Assembly: GCF_963583255.1 (NCBI RefSeq)
Contig: NC_084813.1
Span: 4,430,001 to 4,494,000, forward strand
Source: Pyrus communis
Lineage: Eukaryota > Streptophyta > Magnoliopsida > Rosales > Rosaceae
Reading direction: 5' to 3'
DNA: 64,000 nucleotides
Each line of letters opens with the position of its first letter. Position 1 is the first letter of the stretch. This document shows positions 1 to 12,266 of the stretch, one piece after another. Below the pieces are notes generated by a model. It worked only from the letters and a program-made list of their open reading frames with translations, was not told the origin of the DNA and did no database searches. The position numbers were made by a program, and so were the translations under genes.

Positions 1-433
1 ATGTGGAAGATCAGTCAAAACTGCAACCACAGAGCATACTCAGAATTTCAAGAGACTTTACAACCAATGCTCTACCAAGAACGATCCCTGACCGACTTGG
101 CTCTGATACCAATTGTTTAATAAGAAGAGTATCCAAGATAACTCTAATGATCCCAAGAAGAAGAAAATAGAGCACACTCTTAAAGAAAGCTCACAAAACA
201 AACTAATTAGCAAAGCTTTTCTTATTTAGCTCTAGGCTTTGTTTTTCCTTGGATGATTTACAATGCTTGAGGACTTGGGTATTTATAGCAAACCAAATGA
301 TTAAACTAAGATGATTTATTACCACACAAAACACATTAATTGCACCTAATAATTTTTTTTTCTTTTTTTTTCACTCAACCATACCTAACATTGTCTAACT
401 TTTCATACCTAATTTTGACATTGATTTTCAACA
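1..433 (-). mobile_element. copia-type LTR (114-433) with primer-binding site, element truncated by window edge
   Basis: Reading the minus strand, positions 113 to about 100 give ATTGGTATCAGAGCC, the usual plant copia primer-binding site matching initiator tRNA-Met. It lies directly beside an LTR that begins TGTTGAAAATC (433) and ends TTAAACA (114), so the LTR is bounded by TG and CA and is about 320 bp long. The element therefore runs on the minus strand with its 5' LTR here, and its internal region continues out of the window to the left. Positions 1-99 would be the untranslated leader. No coding part of the element is visible. The LTR limits were read by eye; no second LTR is available to confirm them. 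Confidence 0.7.
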
Positions 434-780
434 ATGTCTACTTCCGCTGCTGACACTCCCACTTCAACCCCCCATCTCTAATGTTTACAACTTCCTCACG
501 GTCAAACTTGACTGCAATAATTTTCCCCTATGGAGAGCGCGATTCATCTTGTTGACAGCATTTCCGAGTGCCCTGCTACCTATAGTTTGGATATTGTTAA
601 CAAAGGATTGGTTTGTTGAGGAGCATAATCTGTGTTGGTTTTTTGAGATATTCCCAGGTGCTGTGGCATCTTGGGTAAGGCGGGAGAAAAATTCAATGTG
701 TGTTTATCATAGTGAAGAGTTTATTGAGTTACATTTAACCACTTGGGATATATCCCTAGGTTATTTATAAAGAAAAAGCT
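434..780 (+). pseudogene. degraded copia gag N-terminus fragment
   Basis: An ATG at 434 opens a short Ser/Thr/Pro-rich stretch that stops after about 15 codons. In another frame the DNA then reads NVYNFLTVKLDCNNFPLWRA, which resembles the start of plant copia gag proteins (the usual pattern is ...VKL...NY.LWR.Q...). The similarity fades after about 560. The piece is out of frame and has no pol domains. It lies immediately beside the minus-strand LTR that ends at 433 but points the other way, so it probably belongs to a different, older element into which the LTR element inserted. Function: none expected. The assignment rests on a short motif only. Confidence 0.4.
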
Positions 781-1463
781 ACGGATATGAATAAATACTG
801 CAAACGTACGGAGCACCCACAATCAAATGCAAGGAATGGAAGCCACATTTGCGCAAGGCTCAAGCCTGCTGCAAATTGCAGAACCGTTTAACTTTCAATT
901 TGAAATGTTTTTAGGTTGCCTTTTATAAGCCAGATTAATTTAATACTTAGGTTGAATTAGATTGGATAACTCAAGTAAGAAATTGAGATCAACTTTCAAA
1001 TTATACCATTTTGTTCTTAGGCTGAAAGAGCTTTATGTATTAGTTTTAAAGCATTGATATTCTACCATTTTGTTCTTTCATCATACCAAACGTGACCATA
1101 TAATTGTGGAAAGTAAAGCAAATTAACAGTGTTTAGCATCAAAAGCTGGTAATTTATTTACTCAGAGCAACCACTCCAAAAATCGTTCGCTTTATTCCGA
1201 CAGATATATGCTAATATAAGGTGTCTTGTACACATATAATGAAGAAGCAGTTCATACTCAATTAGCTTAGGAAGAAGACCTGGAAAAATGACAGGCCAAA
1301 AAGAAAAGAAAGAGAAAAAAAACTCGCAGAGCAGGTCGATGCGCACAATATTATGTATGAAAGGACTTGTCGTCAAATTTGGGGTTTTCTACCTCTGTTG
1401 TCTTGGACAAACACCATCAAGATTGATACAACATTATAAAATGTGGTATCAATCTGGTCAGGT
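781..1463. other. intergenic, downstream of GLK
   Basis: AT-rich sequence with no ORF I can support. The part next to 1463 should contain the 3' untranslated region and polyadenylation site of the minus-strand GLK gene. I could not fix the poly(A) site. Confidence 0.5.
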
Positions 1464-4098
1464 TCAAGCACAGGAGGGTGGAAATTTCTGAACTCCCTGT
1501 CGTTGTAGCTCCACCATGACAGTATCGGTAGTGGGAGGTCTTAGGCCAAGAGGAAGAGGGAGCCACGGTTTCGATAAAACATCTCCAATAGCTGCATCTA
1601 TGCTTTCTTTTGACTGTCACATATAATCAAAAGAGATTAAATTATCATCCTTAATTAGTTCTAAACTAAAGTTTCTACTTTGCGACATTAACGATTTTGA
1701 ATTTACATTTGCAAATAATAAATAAGAGTCTCGTTTTCTTAATCACCTGGTGACCAAGGATTCATGGTCACCAATGAGTACGCATAAGAGAAATATTTCT
1801 CCAAGAAATAATTCTATGAATTGAGTGACTGACTGACTTACTGGATGAAAATCGAGAAGAAGGTGAGGGCCAGATTGTGGTGGAGTGGGGGCAGCAATGC
1901 GTGCAGGTTCAACTTTGTACATGGCATGTGGTGGAATGCCCGGGACAGGTGGGGTGTGAAATCTCTGCTGCATCATACAAATTCAAACAAAAGTAATTCA
2001 GCCAATGTACAAAGTACAATCACATGCATTCACAAAAGATGCCATCCAACGTATCACCTATTCTATGGTACGTACTTAATGTTCCAAAAAGTTTATTCAC
2101 TGTATTGTATTTGTACCAACAAAAACTACTAACTCCAAAACTGTAAGGAATGATTAGTTAACGTCGGAGCAGCCAACTGCTGCCTTGGAAAACATGTGCT
2201 CCTGGAGTTGGTGCGTCCGGAGCCTAGACCATCAAGTCATAATACATTTTAGTGCTCATTTTTTAGAACCCAATGTTGATTGAGTTAAAGTCTTTTTTTA
2301 TTTTTATATGTACAAAACAATAGGATATATAGAAATTTATCTAAACTACGAAATATATTCAAACGTGAGTGTAGAAGATGAAGCACGCTACTCTAACTAA
2401 GAAAATCAACTTGTTTAACAACTATTTTTAGTTCTTGAAAACTAAAAGCAACTTTTGTAATAAGGTTTCAAAATTTGCCATTTAATTTTCAACTTTCAGT
2501 TTTTGGAAAACTGAATACAATTACCAATTAGACTTTATTTTTAACAAATATAAACAAAAGACGCAAAAAACTGAAAAAAGAAATGACCTAGAGATAGAGA
2601 ACTAAACCAATTTGTTTAGAGAGAGAGAGAGAGAGAGAGATTGAGAGATTAATGCATAGAGAACTTACACGCTGGTGGTGAGAGTGAGGGTGGTGCCAGT
2701 ACGAAGCGTCTGGAGGAGGTGGCGGACCAGGAGGCCATGCATGTGCAGGAGCTGGTGGTGGAGGTGGTAGTACTGGAGGTGGGAAATGGTGGGGAAGATG
2801 ATGCTTTGGCGGCCACATGTGCATCATGGATTGGTCCATGGTGGGGTGACCCCACACATGTAAGGGTCTGATCAACTGGCGGTGGTGCTGAGCGTGGTGC
2901 ATGGGAGGAGGTGTAGTACTAGTTATCGAAGGGAAACCAATGGTGGGTGCATTAAGCCAATTAGGGTTATTCATCATCATGACGTCCCTTCTACTCTTTG
3001 GTCCTGCTCCTCCTCCGGCAGCAGCTGCTGCCCCATACATTTGCCGTCTCTGGGTCCAGCTAGCTGCCTCTGCCTCACGGGCTAGCAAATGTTTCCTATG
3101 CGACCGATATTTCTGCACATTAAATGATAATTTATAAAATTAAATGTATTGGAAATGTAACTAAAACGAATTCCAAAATCGTGAAAGAAACAAACATCTT
3201 TGTAATTCCCAAATAGATTTGTTTCTCTTTAGAGAAAAACCCTATTTTATACCGCTCGTTGGAATATCAATCTTGAAGGAAATTATCCTTTTCTCTAAAC
3301 TAAATAAGAGACCAAAAATACAACCAAAAAAATTAAAATGCAGGCTGACAAATGAATAAGCTATATACAGCTAGTTTCATGTTCTTCGTTTATTTTTATA
3401 AACAATAGCATCAGTGGATAAATTGTTGGTTGTTAGGGGGAGAGGGATGAGTGTGAATCAAATATGCACCATGGTGCATAGGCATGATTGCCTTCCACCA
3501 TTACGATTAAGCACCATCTACAGTTATATGTAAAGGCTAATTAACGAGATTAGCTAGAGATGGAATAGAGTAGTATAGAATTATAGGTGGGGAAAATATA
3601 ATTAAAGGGAAAGTATTGTACTTGAAGGTGGCTAGCAATATTGTGGCGAGTGAGGCAATCTACTCCCATAAGCTCTAGAATCCTAGAAGGGACTGCCTTA
3701 TCCACCCCTAGTTGCTCTACTGCTTGCACGAACCTCCTGTGCAGTTCTGGTGTCCAATCCACCTACATACAATTCAATAACCAAAACTCTTTTCAATTTC
3801 AGATCCCACAATGCATATGTAATAGCAAAAACCTTTTTAAAAGTTACCAAATAATTGAAAAGATACAAAAGAAAAAACAACTCTCTCTCTTCTCTCTACC
3901 CTCAATTATTGTCATTCTTTAACTTTTTTAGAACATTGCCATTCACAAACTTGAAAATAAATGAACACATTACAATCCGCTCCTGCGTGATTCCCGTGAA
4001 TTCTTTGCAGTTGATGAAGTTAGTGAATATCACATGACCCAGAGAGAGAGAGAGAGAGAGAGAGAGTTGTTATCTATACGTATTACACAGCACGAGCT

Positions 4099-4130
<32 letters not shown>

Positions 4131-4908
4131 TTCATCCAACTAAAGTATAATACTAGTACTGCCAAACCTAGAAATTTAATTGATAATTATAAAAGCTAAG
4201 CTGTATATTAGTATGTACCTTAACTTTTCGCTTCCCATGAGACTTTTTGGATTGGGCTGTGGGTGAAGACTTTGTTGCTAATTTGTGGTCAGCTGATTTT
4301 CTTCGGGTGGATCCGGAGGAGGGACGACAAGCTGCCCTAATTTGATTAATATCATCTCTTTTACTCACTATTTCTTGATCTCCTCGATTATCCGGAGTAG
4401 TAGTAGTACTGGAGCTGGAGTAATTCTGATTCAACCCTGAATTATTATTAGTACTCGTTATACTAACTGCGGCTGCAGCAACCTCACCATGTCCATGCAA
4501 ATCCTCCTCCTCCTGGTCTTCCACTTTGGACGACGTCGTCGTAGTCTTTGTAGTATTATAGTAATCATCAGCAACCTCCTCTTCCTCTTTGGATGGTGGT
4601 GGTGGTGTTGTTTTTGTGTTGATATCGTCGGCGGGTGCTGGAACTGAAAAGTCAAGTATTTCCGAGTCCATCTCCAAATCCGGCAAGACGTCTCCGTCAT
4701 GGATGCCAATGAAGAGGTCATCGAAGTCGATGCTATCCAGCAGATTCCCCATTCCCATTCCTCCCGAAAACTCTGGGAAATCAAGCACCGTGTTATTTCC
4801 GCCATTAAAAGCAAAACTACTCTCCACGTCACCATCATCACCTAACTGTTTTTCATCTTTGAGCTGATGATGATGACGACCCTCCGTCAAAGGTGATAAA
4901 AGAAGCAT
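1464..4908 (-). CDS. GLK: GOLDEN2-LIKE (GLK) GARP transcription factor
   Basis: GLK proteins are nuclear GARP/Myb-like activators of chlorophyll-synthesis and photosystem genes. Five coding exons join in phase: 4908..4219, 3762..3622, 3112..2669, 1967..1842 (the acceptor could instead give 1964) and 1613..1464, encoding about 516 residues. Residues 1-230 are acidic and Ser/Thr-rich, as in the GLK activation region. The DNA-binding domain starts with [15 protein letters not shown] (about 231), contains [20 protein letters not shown], and continues into KYRSHRKHL (278). The GLK signature AREAEAAS follows at about 288. A Pro/His-rich linker comes next, then the C-terminal GCT box (about 463-516: [29 protein letters not shown] end). 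All introns are GT-AG. The ATG at 4908 gives MLLLSPL, like the usual GLK start. At 516 residues it is longer than the typical 420-450, mainly because of low-complexity runs. GLK1 and GLK2 cannot be told apart here. Confidence 0.95.
2619..2641. repeat. (GA)n microsatellite in GLK intron
   Basis: Uninterrupted GA dinucleotides just inside the intron downstream of the 2669 donor of the minus-strand GLK gene, so close to a splice site. Confidence 0.9.
4040..4132. repeat. (AG)n and (AT)n microsatellites in GLK intron
   Basis: Two dinucleotide runs, about 26 bp of AG (4040-4066) and about 28 bp of AT (4103-4131), sit in the intron between the activation-region exon and the first Myb-domain exon of GLK. 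Confidence 0.9.
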
Positions 4909-5617
4909 CAAGAAATTATTTCTGGTTAATTTCCAGATGCAAAAAAATATATATATCAAAATTTACAGCACCAGTAGCTAATAAATTAGCTAGTCTGCTG
5001 AAAAATAATTTCAAGCGTACGGCTCGCCCTCTAGGGTTAGCAGCTAGCCAGTAAGTACTGCTCCATCGGAGTAGCTATGCTCTTTTCCCGTCCGGTGGGT
5101 ACTGTATAAAGAATGGAGGATGGGAGAGGAGATGAGAGGAGGGCAGAAAAGTTGTAGAATGAGGTTGGATCCTTCAAGGGTTTTTGTTGCTTTTTGCTGT
5201 TGATAGTGGGAGTCTATACAGGTCGGATGGATATCGACCACAATTTGTGTTGAGATCTCTATCTCTTTCTCTCTCTCTCTCTCTCTCTCAAATTTGTTTT
5301 CACGTATTTGTTTTATATGAGACTGCTACGTATAATTTTTCCTTTGTTATTATGTATGTTTCTGTTTGTGGATGGCCTTTTTTTGAAGCTTTTGAAAATC
5401 TATCAGAGATTCAGAATGTCTCGTGAGCTTTATTTAATAAACTTTTGATATCTAAAAGTAGGTGAGAGAAACTCCAAATTGCTAAATTGCTGTCAGTGTA
5501 GGGCTGAAATTGGAAATTGAAATTGGAATGATATACTGTCAGCTCATGTTCATCCATTTGTACAGTGAAAAAAATTGATGCAATGGTCATGTATGGACGC
5601 GAAAAGAAATCTTATTC
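4909..5617. other. GLK upstream region with (CT)n tract
   Basis: This is the 5' side of the minus-strand GLK gene. It contains a CT microsatellite at about 5263-5289. The stretch TTAACCAG at about 4926-4919 (minus strand) could be a splice acceptor, so a non-coding first exon is possible. I see no convincing TATA box at a sensible distance. No other gene is supported. Confidence 0.4.
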
Positions 5618-5797
5618 GGATCTCTTCTTTCAAAGTCATTAAATTAAGTGATCTGGACTTTTGAAATTTAATCTAACGGTTAAAAACAAAGAAGTTAGTA
5701 AAAACTTTTAAATATTATAATAATTTTTTACCATTAGATCAAATTTCAAAAATCTAGATCCCTTGATTTAGTGGTTTTAGTAGAAGAAATCTGGAGA
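5618..5797. repeat. short MITE with imperfect terminal inverted repeats
   Basis: The left side (GATCTCTTCTTTC, then TTAAGTGATCTGGA and TTTGAAATTTAATCTAACGG) is mirrored on the right by CCATTAGATCAAATTTCAAA, CTAGATCCCTTGATTTAG and GAAGAAATCTGGAGAT. The arms cover about 80 bp on each side with several mismatches. Ends are approximate and I could not identify a target duplication. Confidence 0.6.
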
Positions 5798-7273
5798 TGA
5801 CCTCTTTAATTGACCTTTGTACTTGTATGGCAGTTAATTCGTAGGGAAAATGATATTCAGACTGCCATTTTTGACAAGTATGTATTAAGTTTTGTTGATT
5901 ATTTTCGTTCAATCCATCCAACTAATTAAATGAGTTCTTAAATTTTTAGCTTTATTAGAGGTTTAGTCGATAAACTAAAAATTCGTTAGTATTGATTTGT
6001 GAGTTAAAGATTCTGATTTAATTACAAGCCAAATTAAAAAGGAGACAAACTAACTTTAATTTGATCAAATTATATCAATTAGGATTTAACTTCCTAATTA
6101 AAGATTCAAATTAACTAATAGTTAAATTCAATAATTAGTACTTATTAAATCAAATTTGAAATCAATCCCACAAATTACGAGAATCATATTGGAGATTCTA
6201 AACTAAGATTCAATTGCTCGCTTATAAATACTAGGCTCATTTTCAATAATAAAGAAGATTGGAGACAAATGAAGCAAGTCCAAAATCTTGGAGAAAACTA
6301 GAAAACTCTCTGGCCAAAGCAAACACCAAACACCCTAACACTAGTGTTCTTCATCAAGTTCATGGAGAATCAACGTGCACAAACACATGTGTCGATTCAT
6401 CCAACACCAAAGCTGAAGACGGCCCACCACGTGAAACTCCTCTTGGTCCTATTTTGTACAAGATCCAACCTCGACCGTCCTTGAAGAAACTTCAAGCCCG
6501 AAGATCAAGTGTTCATCGCCCTCGAGTCGAATTCTACCTTGGAGATCGAATTAGAGGAATATTCTTCTAAGAGAATAAATCACAGAGATTGTAACCATAA
6601 ACATTAATTTAATACATATATTATTATGTATATGTAGGAAATTTTGTGTTCACAAATGTCATACGGTTCTTTTCTATATCAATAACTCATATTGACATTG
6701 TTTGGTTAATAGTTTATTCATGTCTATTATCCAATGTGATTCACTTGTCTATATGATTACTTTAAGTGTGATTTGGAGCGTACTTACTGAATTGAATCCA
6801 TGTGCTATGGTCATAGATCTTAATCATATCCTAAAGCATTCTCCTTCAAACGGTTTGAAGATTAATTAGAGATCCCTTGTGTACCATCACATGCCTCCAT
6901 GATTGGGTAACTTAATCCCAATGATGCAATAGACACCCTCACACATCAAAGTGCATTTACATAGTCAAAGATTAGAGACCTAACCAAAAGAACATTGTGG
7001 TGTCTTAGGTTAAAGGATTACATTGCATTATCCAAAATAGTGAGTTCTCAAATGACACGGGTATGAGAACTCCTGGTTGATTGTGTTCAATGGACTTAAT
7101 TTCTATTGAGCACTTACATACTTGCCTTGGTGTCTTTTTCACCAATGACTCGAGAACAGTCAATCTCTGAAAAGAAGACATAGTATGTACTGATTATCCG
7201 GATTATCAATGCCCAATTTGCAATTCAATGATCCTAAACGTTTAGGATATGTGTATGAAAAAGAAATGTCTCA
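5798..7273. other. AT-rich decayed repeat region
   Basis: No gene is supported. A short open frame at 6259-6570 starts at an ATG just after TATAAATACTAG (about 6224) and a short leader, which looks like the promoter and leader of an old retroelement LTR. I do not recognise its 103-residue product and give it no function. The following sequence to 7273 reads like non-coding repeat DNA and is the host into which the 7283-8503 element inserted. Confidence 0.35.
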
Positions 7274-7282
7274 TAAATCTAA

Positions 7283-8503
7283 GGGTAAATTACATAAAAC
7301 TACCTCAACTATTGGGTTAGTCACAGTTTCAAACTTCTTCTTTAAAAAGTTTCAATGTCATAAATCATCTTACGATTTGTTACAATTTCATACATTTCAT
7401 CAGTTTGTCTATCAATTCTTCCGTTAAATAATGACGTGGCTTAAAAAATGAATAAAATATTTAAAAAATGAATTAAATATTAAAAAATAAAAAAAACATT
7501 TAATTTTTTTTCTTTTTCCATGGGGGACCCACCCCTTTAAACCACCCGTATCTCCTTCCTCCCCAATTTATCTTTCTCACTGTGCCCAGAACCCCCCCCA
7601 ACCCACCTGGGTTTTTTCATCCGCTGTCCTTTTTCCTCATGTATTCTCTCTCCCTTTCTCCTTTTCATGTTGCAACAGTGGCCTCGTCGGCCCCAAACCC
7701 AGATCCCACCCATTCTCGTCTTCCCCCAACCCACCCCCCAAACTAATCAAATCCCAATTTTTCTCGGAAAATCCTTCACTGCAAACCCAAGAACCCATTA
7801 GAAACATTTATTTTCCCAGGAACCAAACAGCCTCCTGAGAAATTTTTTGATTCAGATTAAGGGTTGCTTTCCTCAAATTTTCTTCTTTGGCTTTGGTGGG
7901 TCGATGGGTAGGGATTGATTCAAAAGAATGGTGGTGAAGATGATGAGGTGGTGACCATGGCAGCCTCTGACGACAAAGAAGTACGAGGTGAGGCTGGTGG
8001 TGCGGAGGCTGGAGGGTTGGGATCTGGTGAGGGAGGGTGTAGACGGGGCCAGTCTATAGGACAAAGAAAAAAAGGACAAGTGGACAACAAAGATTAGGTG
8101 GAAGGGATCCAAGGTCAAGGTCAGGGTTGGAGATTAGGTGGAAGGGATCCAAGGGGATGGTAGATGAAAAAACTCAGGTGGGTTAGGGGGTTTTGCGCAC
8201 AGTGAGAGAGAGAAGTGGGATAGGAAGGAGATACGGGTGGTTTAGGGGGGTGGGTCCCCCATGTAAAAAGAAAAAATATTAAATGATTTTATTTTTTTAT
8301 TTTTTAATATTTTATTAATTTTTTAATATTTTATTAATTTTTTAAGCCACATCACTATTTAACGGAAGAATTGATAGACAAATTGATGGAAGGTATAAAA
8401 TTGTAACAAATCGTAAGATAAAGTATGATATTGAAACTTTTTAAAGACAAGGTATGAAACTGTGACTGACCTAATAGTTGAGGTAGTTTTATGTAATTTA
8501 CCC
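7283..8503. mobile_element. long-TIR (foldback) non-autonomous element, 9-bp TSD
   Basis: The element begins GGGTAAATTACATAAAACTA and ends with the inverted match TAGTTTTATGTAATTTACCC. It is flanked by perfect 9-bp direct repeats TAAATCTAA (7274-7282 and 8504-8512). Inverted similarity continues inward for several hundred bases: CTTCCGTTAAATAATGACG on the left is answered by AATGGTGATGT-type and CTATTTAACGGAAG on the right, and GGGGGACCCACCCCTTTAAA on the left by TTTAGGGGGGTGGGTCCCCC on the right. The centre holds two small open frames but no transposase. A 9-bp TSD is typical of Mutator-like elements, so this is best called a MULE-derived foldback element. Family assignment is inference; the TSD and inverted ends are seen directly. 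Confidence 0.88.
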
Positions 8504-8512
8504 TAAATCTAA

Positions 8513-10810
8513 TTTATTTATATTACATTATCTGAATTACATATTTATTGGACTTATCATTTAAGCGTATAACGTTTAATATAATCTTTGTCCATGGATT
8601 AATCTGGAATAGTATAACATATGAAATATTTGTAAGTATCATATAATGATTGGCTTTTGTGCACATTTCTAACATCCATATTACATAAATTTTGATCAAG
8701 ATATGGATAATAGAAGAATCGAATTGCATTGTAAATATAATCAAGGTTCGAAAGAGTATCATGATTATATCACGAATACTTCTATGTAATTCAGGTAGCC
8801 ATGACATGGTGCAAGATGTTACTTATGCCATGTGGAATTAAATTAATTAATAATTTCATTGTCGTCTTTAGTTAGAACCTAGGAGGTCACACACCTATGA
8901 TAGTAATAACGACGTTACATGAATGATGTAATTAATTGTTAATTTATTGGATTAATAATTTGGTCATTTTAGACATGATTTTAATTAAATAGGTTTTGGG
9001 CTTTATTTAATTAAAAAGGGGTCCAAGTCACAAGCTCAAAGTGAGCAAAGGAATGGGCTTGACACAAAGCACAAGACGTAAGAGTCAAACCCTATAGGGA
9101 GGTACGACTAGAGGATGTAGCAACGTGTCTATTTATAACACTTGTGTTCTAATATGCTAAGTGAAATCAATTTTGTCTCTCAGAGAAAAGAGAGAAAAAT
9201 CCAAAAGTCAAAAACCACCTTGTGTCGCCTAAACTAATTGTTCTAAATGAATGATCTTGTTAGGACAATCGAATTACTCACACTATCATCTGTCGTTGGT
9301 GTGTTAGTGTGAATACTCCTAGAGGCACACTTGGGAAGTTCTCTCATGAATCATCATGAAAAAGAAGAGCGCAAGTACAAAAAAGATCCTACAAAACAGT
9401 ACACACTTGATTCATGTAAGTAAATCTCTTCACCCGTGTTCTTTGTTGCATTAGTAATTACAACCAACCGAATATATAATCAAGATAACTGGTTGTATGT
9501 TATTCACTGCGTAATTAACTATTCAAATTAAGTTTATTATATAATATGCCAAGAAGCCCAACAAGCCTAATTACTCTGGCCAGAGTTTGCCAAACTATGA
9601 GGTTCATTATATTCGACCCCTAATATCACCAAGATCTTTTATGATAAAACTACACATTTAGTAATAGGTGGTTAAGTTGGGAAGAATATCGGTGAAGTTG
9701 GTGATTGGTTATACTAGGACTAAAAAAATTATTATGATATTAGAGCAGGTTATTCTTCTGACATGTCATTGGCTAGATTTTTATAAGCTCGATTTTCTTC
9801 CTTAAATTGTGCTTTTGAAAGGTTCCGCTAGCTCAAACTTAAGGGTATTGACTGAATGACTAGGCCAATCTTTACTGAGCCTGAATTTTCTTCCTTAAGT
9901 TTTGCTTTCCAAAAGTTCTGCTAACTCCAACTTAAAGGTATAAACTGAATACTAGGTCTTCAAAAGAATTGATTTTGGCTCCAGCCTCCAGTGAGGTTTT
10001 CGAAAAGAAGAGCATTGACTCTAGTGAATGAATATTGATTGGGCACTTGAAAAGATTGACTTTAGCTTCAAAATAATTAAATGACCAATTCTGCGTGACC
10101 CTATGTGGGGACACTCATTAGGGGTGGAGAATATAGTCTCATATATAACAAAATAATATATAACTTATATATGGAGATTCCACCTCTAATATCATCGAGA
10201 CATTTTATGATAAACCTTGCATCTAGTAATAGGTGCCTAAATTGAAAACAGTACGAGTGATGTTGGTGGCGGACCATGCTAGGCCTGAAAAGCTTTCTCC
10301 AAAAAACAATTCCTTACTTAGCCGAATAATCATGTGGTCCAATATCCTAGTAGATAGGATACTCATGCATCCCAAACTCCTTTCCTGAATTATTTGTAAT
10401 GTTTCAAACTCGAATGCAAATGTATGAATCATATATACTCTCTGTCCAACGCATCTACGTTCTCATGTCTGCATTTTTCTTCTTGAATTATGATATAAAT
10501 TGTAAATGTAGAGGATCACAAGGCTTGAAGATGAAGATGGTCCCTCCCTCAGATTCACTCAAATGAAATTAAAACTGAATGAATGATGCACATCAATTTT
10601 TTTTTTTTTTTTGAAAAATAACATTGACCATTCTTGGTGAGGGCCATTACATCCATCACCATCTACTGGCTCGTGTCATTCTTGTCTCTATACCTTTCTT
10701 ATAATAGTGCTGGTGTCGTCCCCTTCACCTATGTCTCCATTTGTCCTTTAACCTTTCGCACAAAGGAAAGGATCATCAAACTTGAAATGGATAATTTGTT
10801 TTCTTGGTCA
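8513..10810. other. decayed repeats, including duplicated segments
   Basis: No gene is supported. A TATTTATAACAC box at about 9130 followed by a leader with repeated AGAGAAAAG looks like an old LTR. Segments 9611-9720 and 10171-10280 share a module (TTTTATGATAAA, then TAGTAATAGGTG, then a GATGTTGGTGG-like end). Segments of about 80 bp at 9781-9865 and 9880-9957 (TTTTCTTCCTTAA through AACTTAA and GGTAT) are a diverged tandem duplication. Confidence 0.45.
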
Positions 10811-10820
10811 ATTATTAGTA

Positions 10821-10967
10821 GGGGCGTGCTATCCACATACACCTTTTTACTTCTCACTCACCCCTTGTTAATTTCTGTCATTTGATCGTTTTCAATTCAT
10901 TCAATCCGACGATCGAAAATTAAAAGGTGTGTGAGAAGTAAAAAGGGGTGTGTGGATATCACACCCC
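10821..10967. repeat. 147-bp MITE, 9-bp TSD TTATTAGTA
   Basis: Termini GGGGCGTGCTATCCACA and TGTGGATATCACACCCC are inverted repeats. The arms continue with ACACCTTTTTACTTCTCAC on the left against GTGTGTGAGAAGTAAAAAGG on the right. Perfect 9-bp direct repeats TTATTAGTA flank it at 10812-10820 and 10968-10976. It has no coding capacity. A second member of the family lies at 29383-29526. Confidence 0.92.
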
Positions 10968-11094
10968 TTATTAGTATTATTATCAATTCATCTTTTACAA
11001 TACATATAGGAACTTAGTAAACGCTTTATCAGGACTTGACTCGATCTAACCTCATGAGTGGAAAGTAAGAGCATCTTTATTGGAAAATGTAATT

Positions 11095-11330
11095 TTTTTC
11101 AAATTGAGTCAAGTCATGAGAACACGTTTTAAATTATAAAAAACGTGGTTGACTGAAAAAGGTAAAAATTCTTATGAGTTTAAAAATGGCATTTACATTT
11201 TTTATGGGCATGTTTGGAAGAGAACACATTTTAAATTATCAAAAACGTGGTTAATTGAAAAAGGTAAAAATTCTTATGAGTTTAAAAATAGTATATTTAC
11301 ATTTTTTATGGGCATGTTTGAAAGTGCTTT
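11095..11330. repeat. tandem duplication, about 102-bp unit
   Basis: Two consecutive copies share ACACGTTTTAAATTAT or ACACATTTTAAATTAT, then AAAACGTGGTT, then GAAAAAGGTAAAAATTCTTA and TTTTTTATGGGCATGTTTG. The copies start at about 11121 and 11223. They are nearly identical, so the duplication is young compared with the surrounding sequence. Positions 11331-12034 hold only A-rich tracts and no gene. Confidence 0.8.
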
Positions 11331-12035
11331 AAAATAATTAAGAATGTTATATCACCAAAAATGCTTTTGATCATGTTTCGCAAAAAAAAAAAAAAAAAAA
11401 AAGATTACTTAAGGAAAAAAAAAAAAACACTTGAAGTGATTTTTGAAATAAGCACATGTTGTGTGCTTCTTTCAAAAGTACTTGCATTTTTATTAAAAAC
11501 TTCAATGTGCTCCTATTAGAAACGCACGACTATTTTGGAGTTTTGAAATGGATGACCTAAAACACCCTAAGTCATCAACAAGATTGAGATGATTATAAGT
11601 GGAAGTTTAAAATTGTTTTGGTAAATGATAAATACAAAAATATAAGGTTTTGATATTCTTCTTCTTTTTTTTTTTGGTCGAAAGTCGTATCTTAGATATT
11701 CTTCAAGATGGTCTGTTTGCATCTGATAATACACATTCATTTTCACTGTCAAACTGTCACATGCAAGAAGAATACACTAAGATTTTTTTTTCCTACCAGA
11801 CAAATGTTGAAAGCCAATCTATGACTTACACGTATAAGCTAAAATGTAAGTAAGTATAAGCTAAAATGTAAGTAATCAGTTTTTATTTTTTATTTTTGTC
11901 AAAATTTTAATTAATTACTTGAGCTCCAGTAGTTTTACCTTTGTAATGATTGACTGGCTAGCCTGCATTTAGTTTTCACTTCATCGGAGGTTAAGAAAGA
12001 AAATTGAAATTGGGAAAAGGATCCTGGGATTATGG

Positions 12036-12161
12036 AGATCTCGTGATTATGATCGTTTATTGTACATCGTGCGATCAATTTTTATTAGGTACTATTTATA
12101 TTTAATTTTAAATTTTAAATAATTTCTGACCGTACGATGTACGATGAACAGTCACGATCAC
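12036..12161. repeat. MITE-like inverted repeat
   Basis: The left half contains GTGATTATGATCGTTTATTG and TACATCGTGCGATCA. The right half answers with TGACCGTACGATGTACGATG and AACAGTCACGATCAC. The core resembles that of the neighbouring 12267-12489 element (CGTATATCATGCGG versus CCGCACGATATACG), so the two are probably related families. Confidence 0.6.
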
Positions 12162-12266
12162 ATAAATTGGGCCAAAAAAGAAAGAAAAAGACAATTGAAA
12201 TGAAATAAAAAATGGTACTTCGATTCATTGTTTTTGTTTAGTCTAAATCTTAATCATTTCTTGTTC

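Noticed and set aside
7915..8097. Small ORF within the 7283 element as a captured gene
   Set aside because: Gly/Glu-rich reading of a purine-rich TIR arm, with no similarity I recognise.
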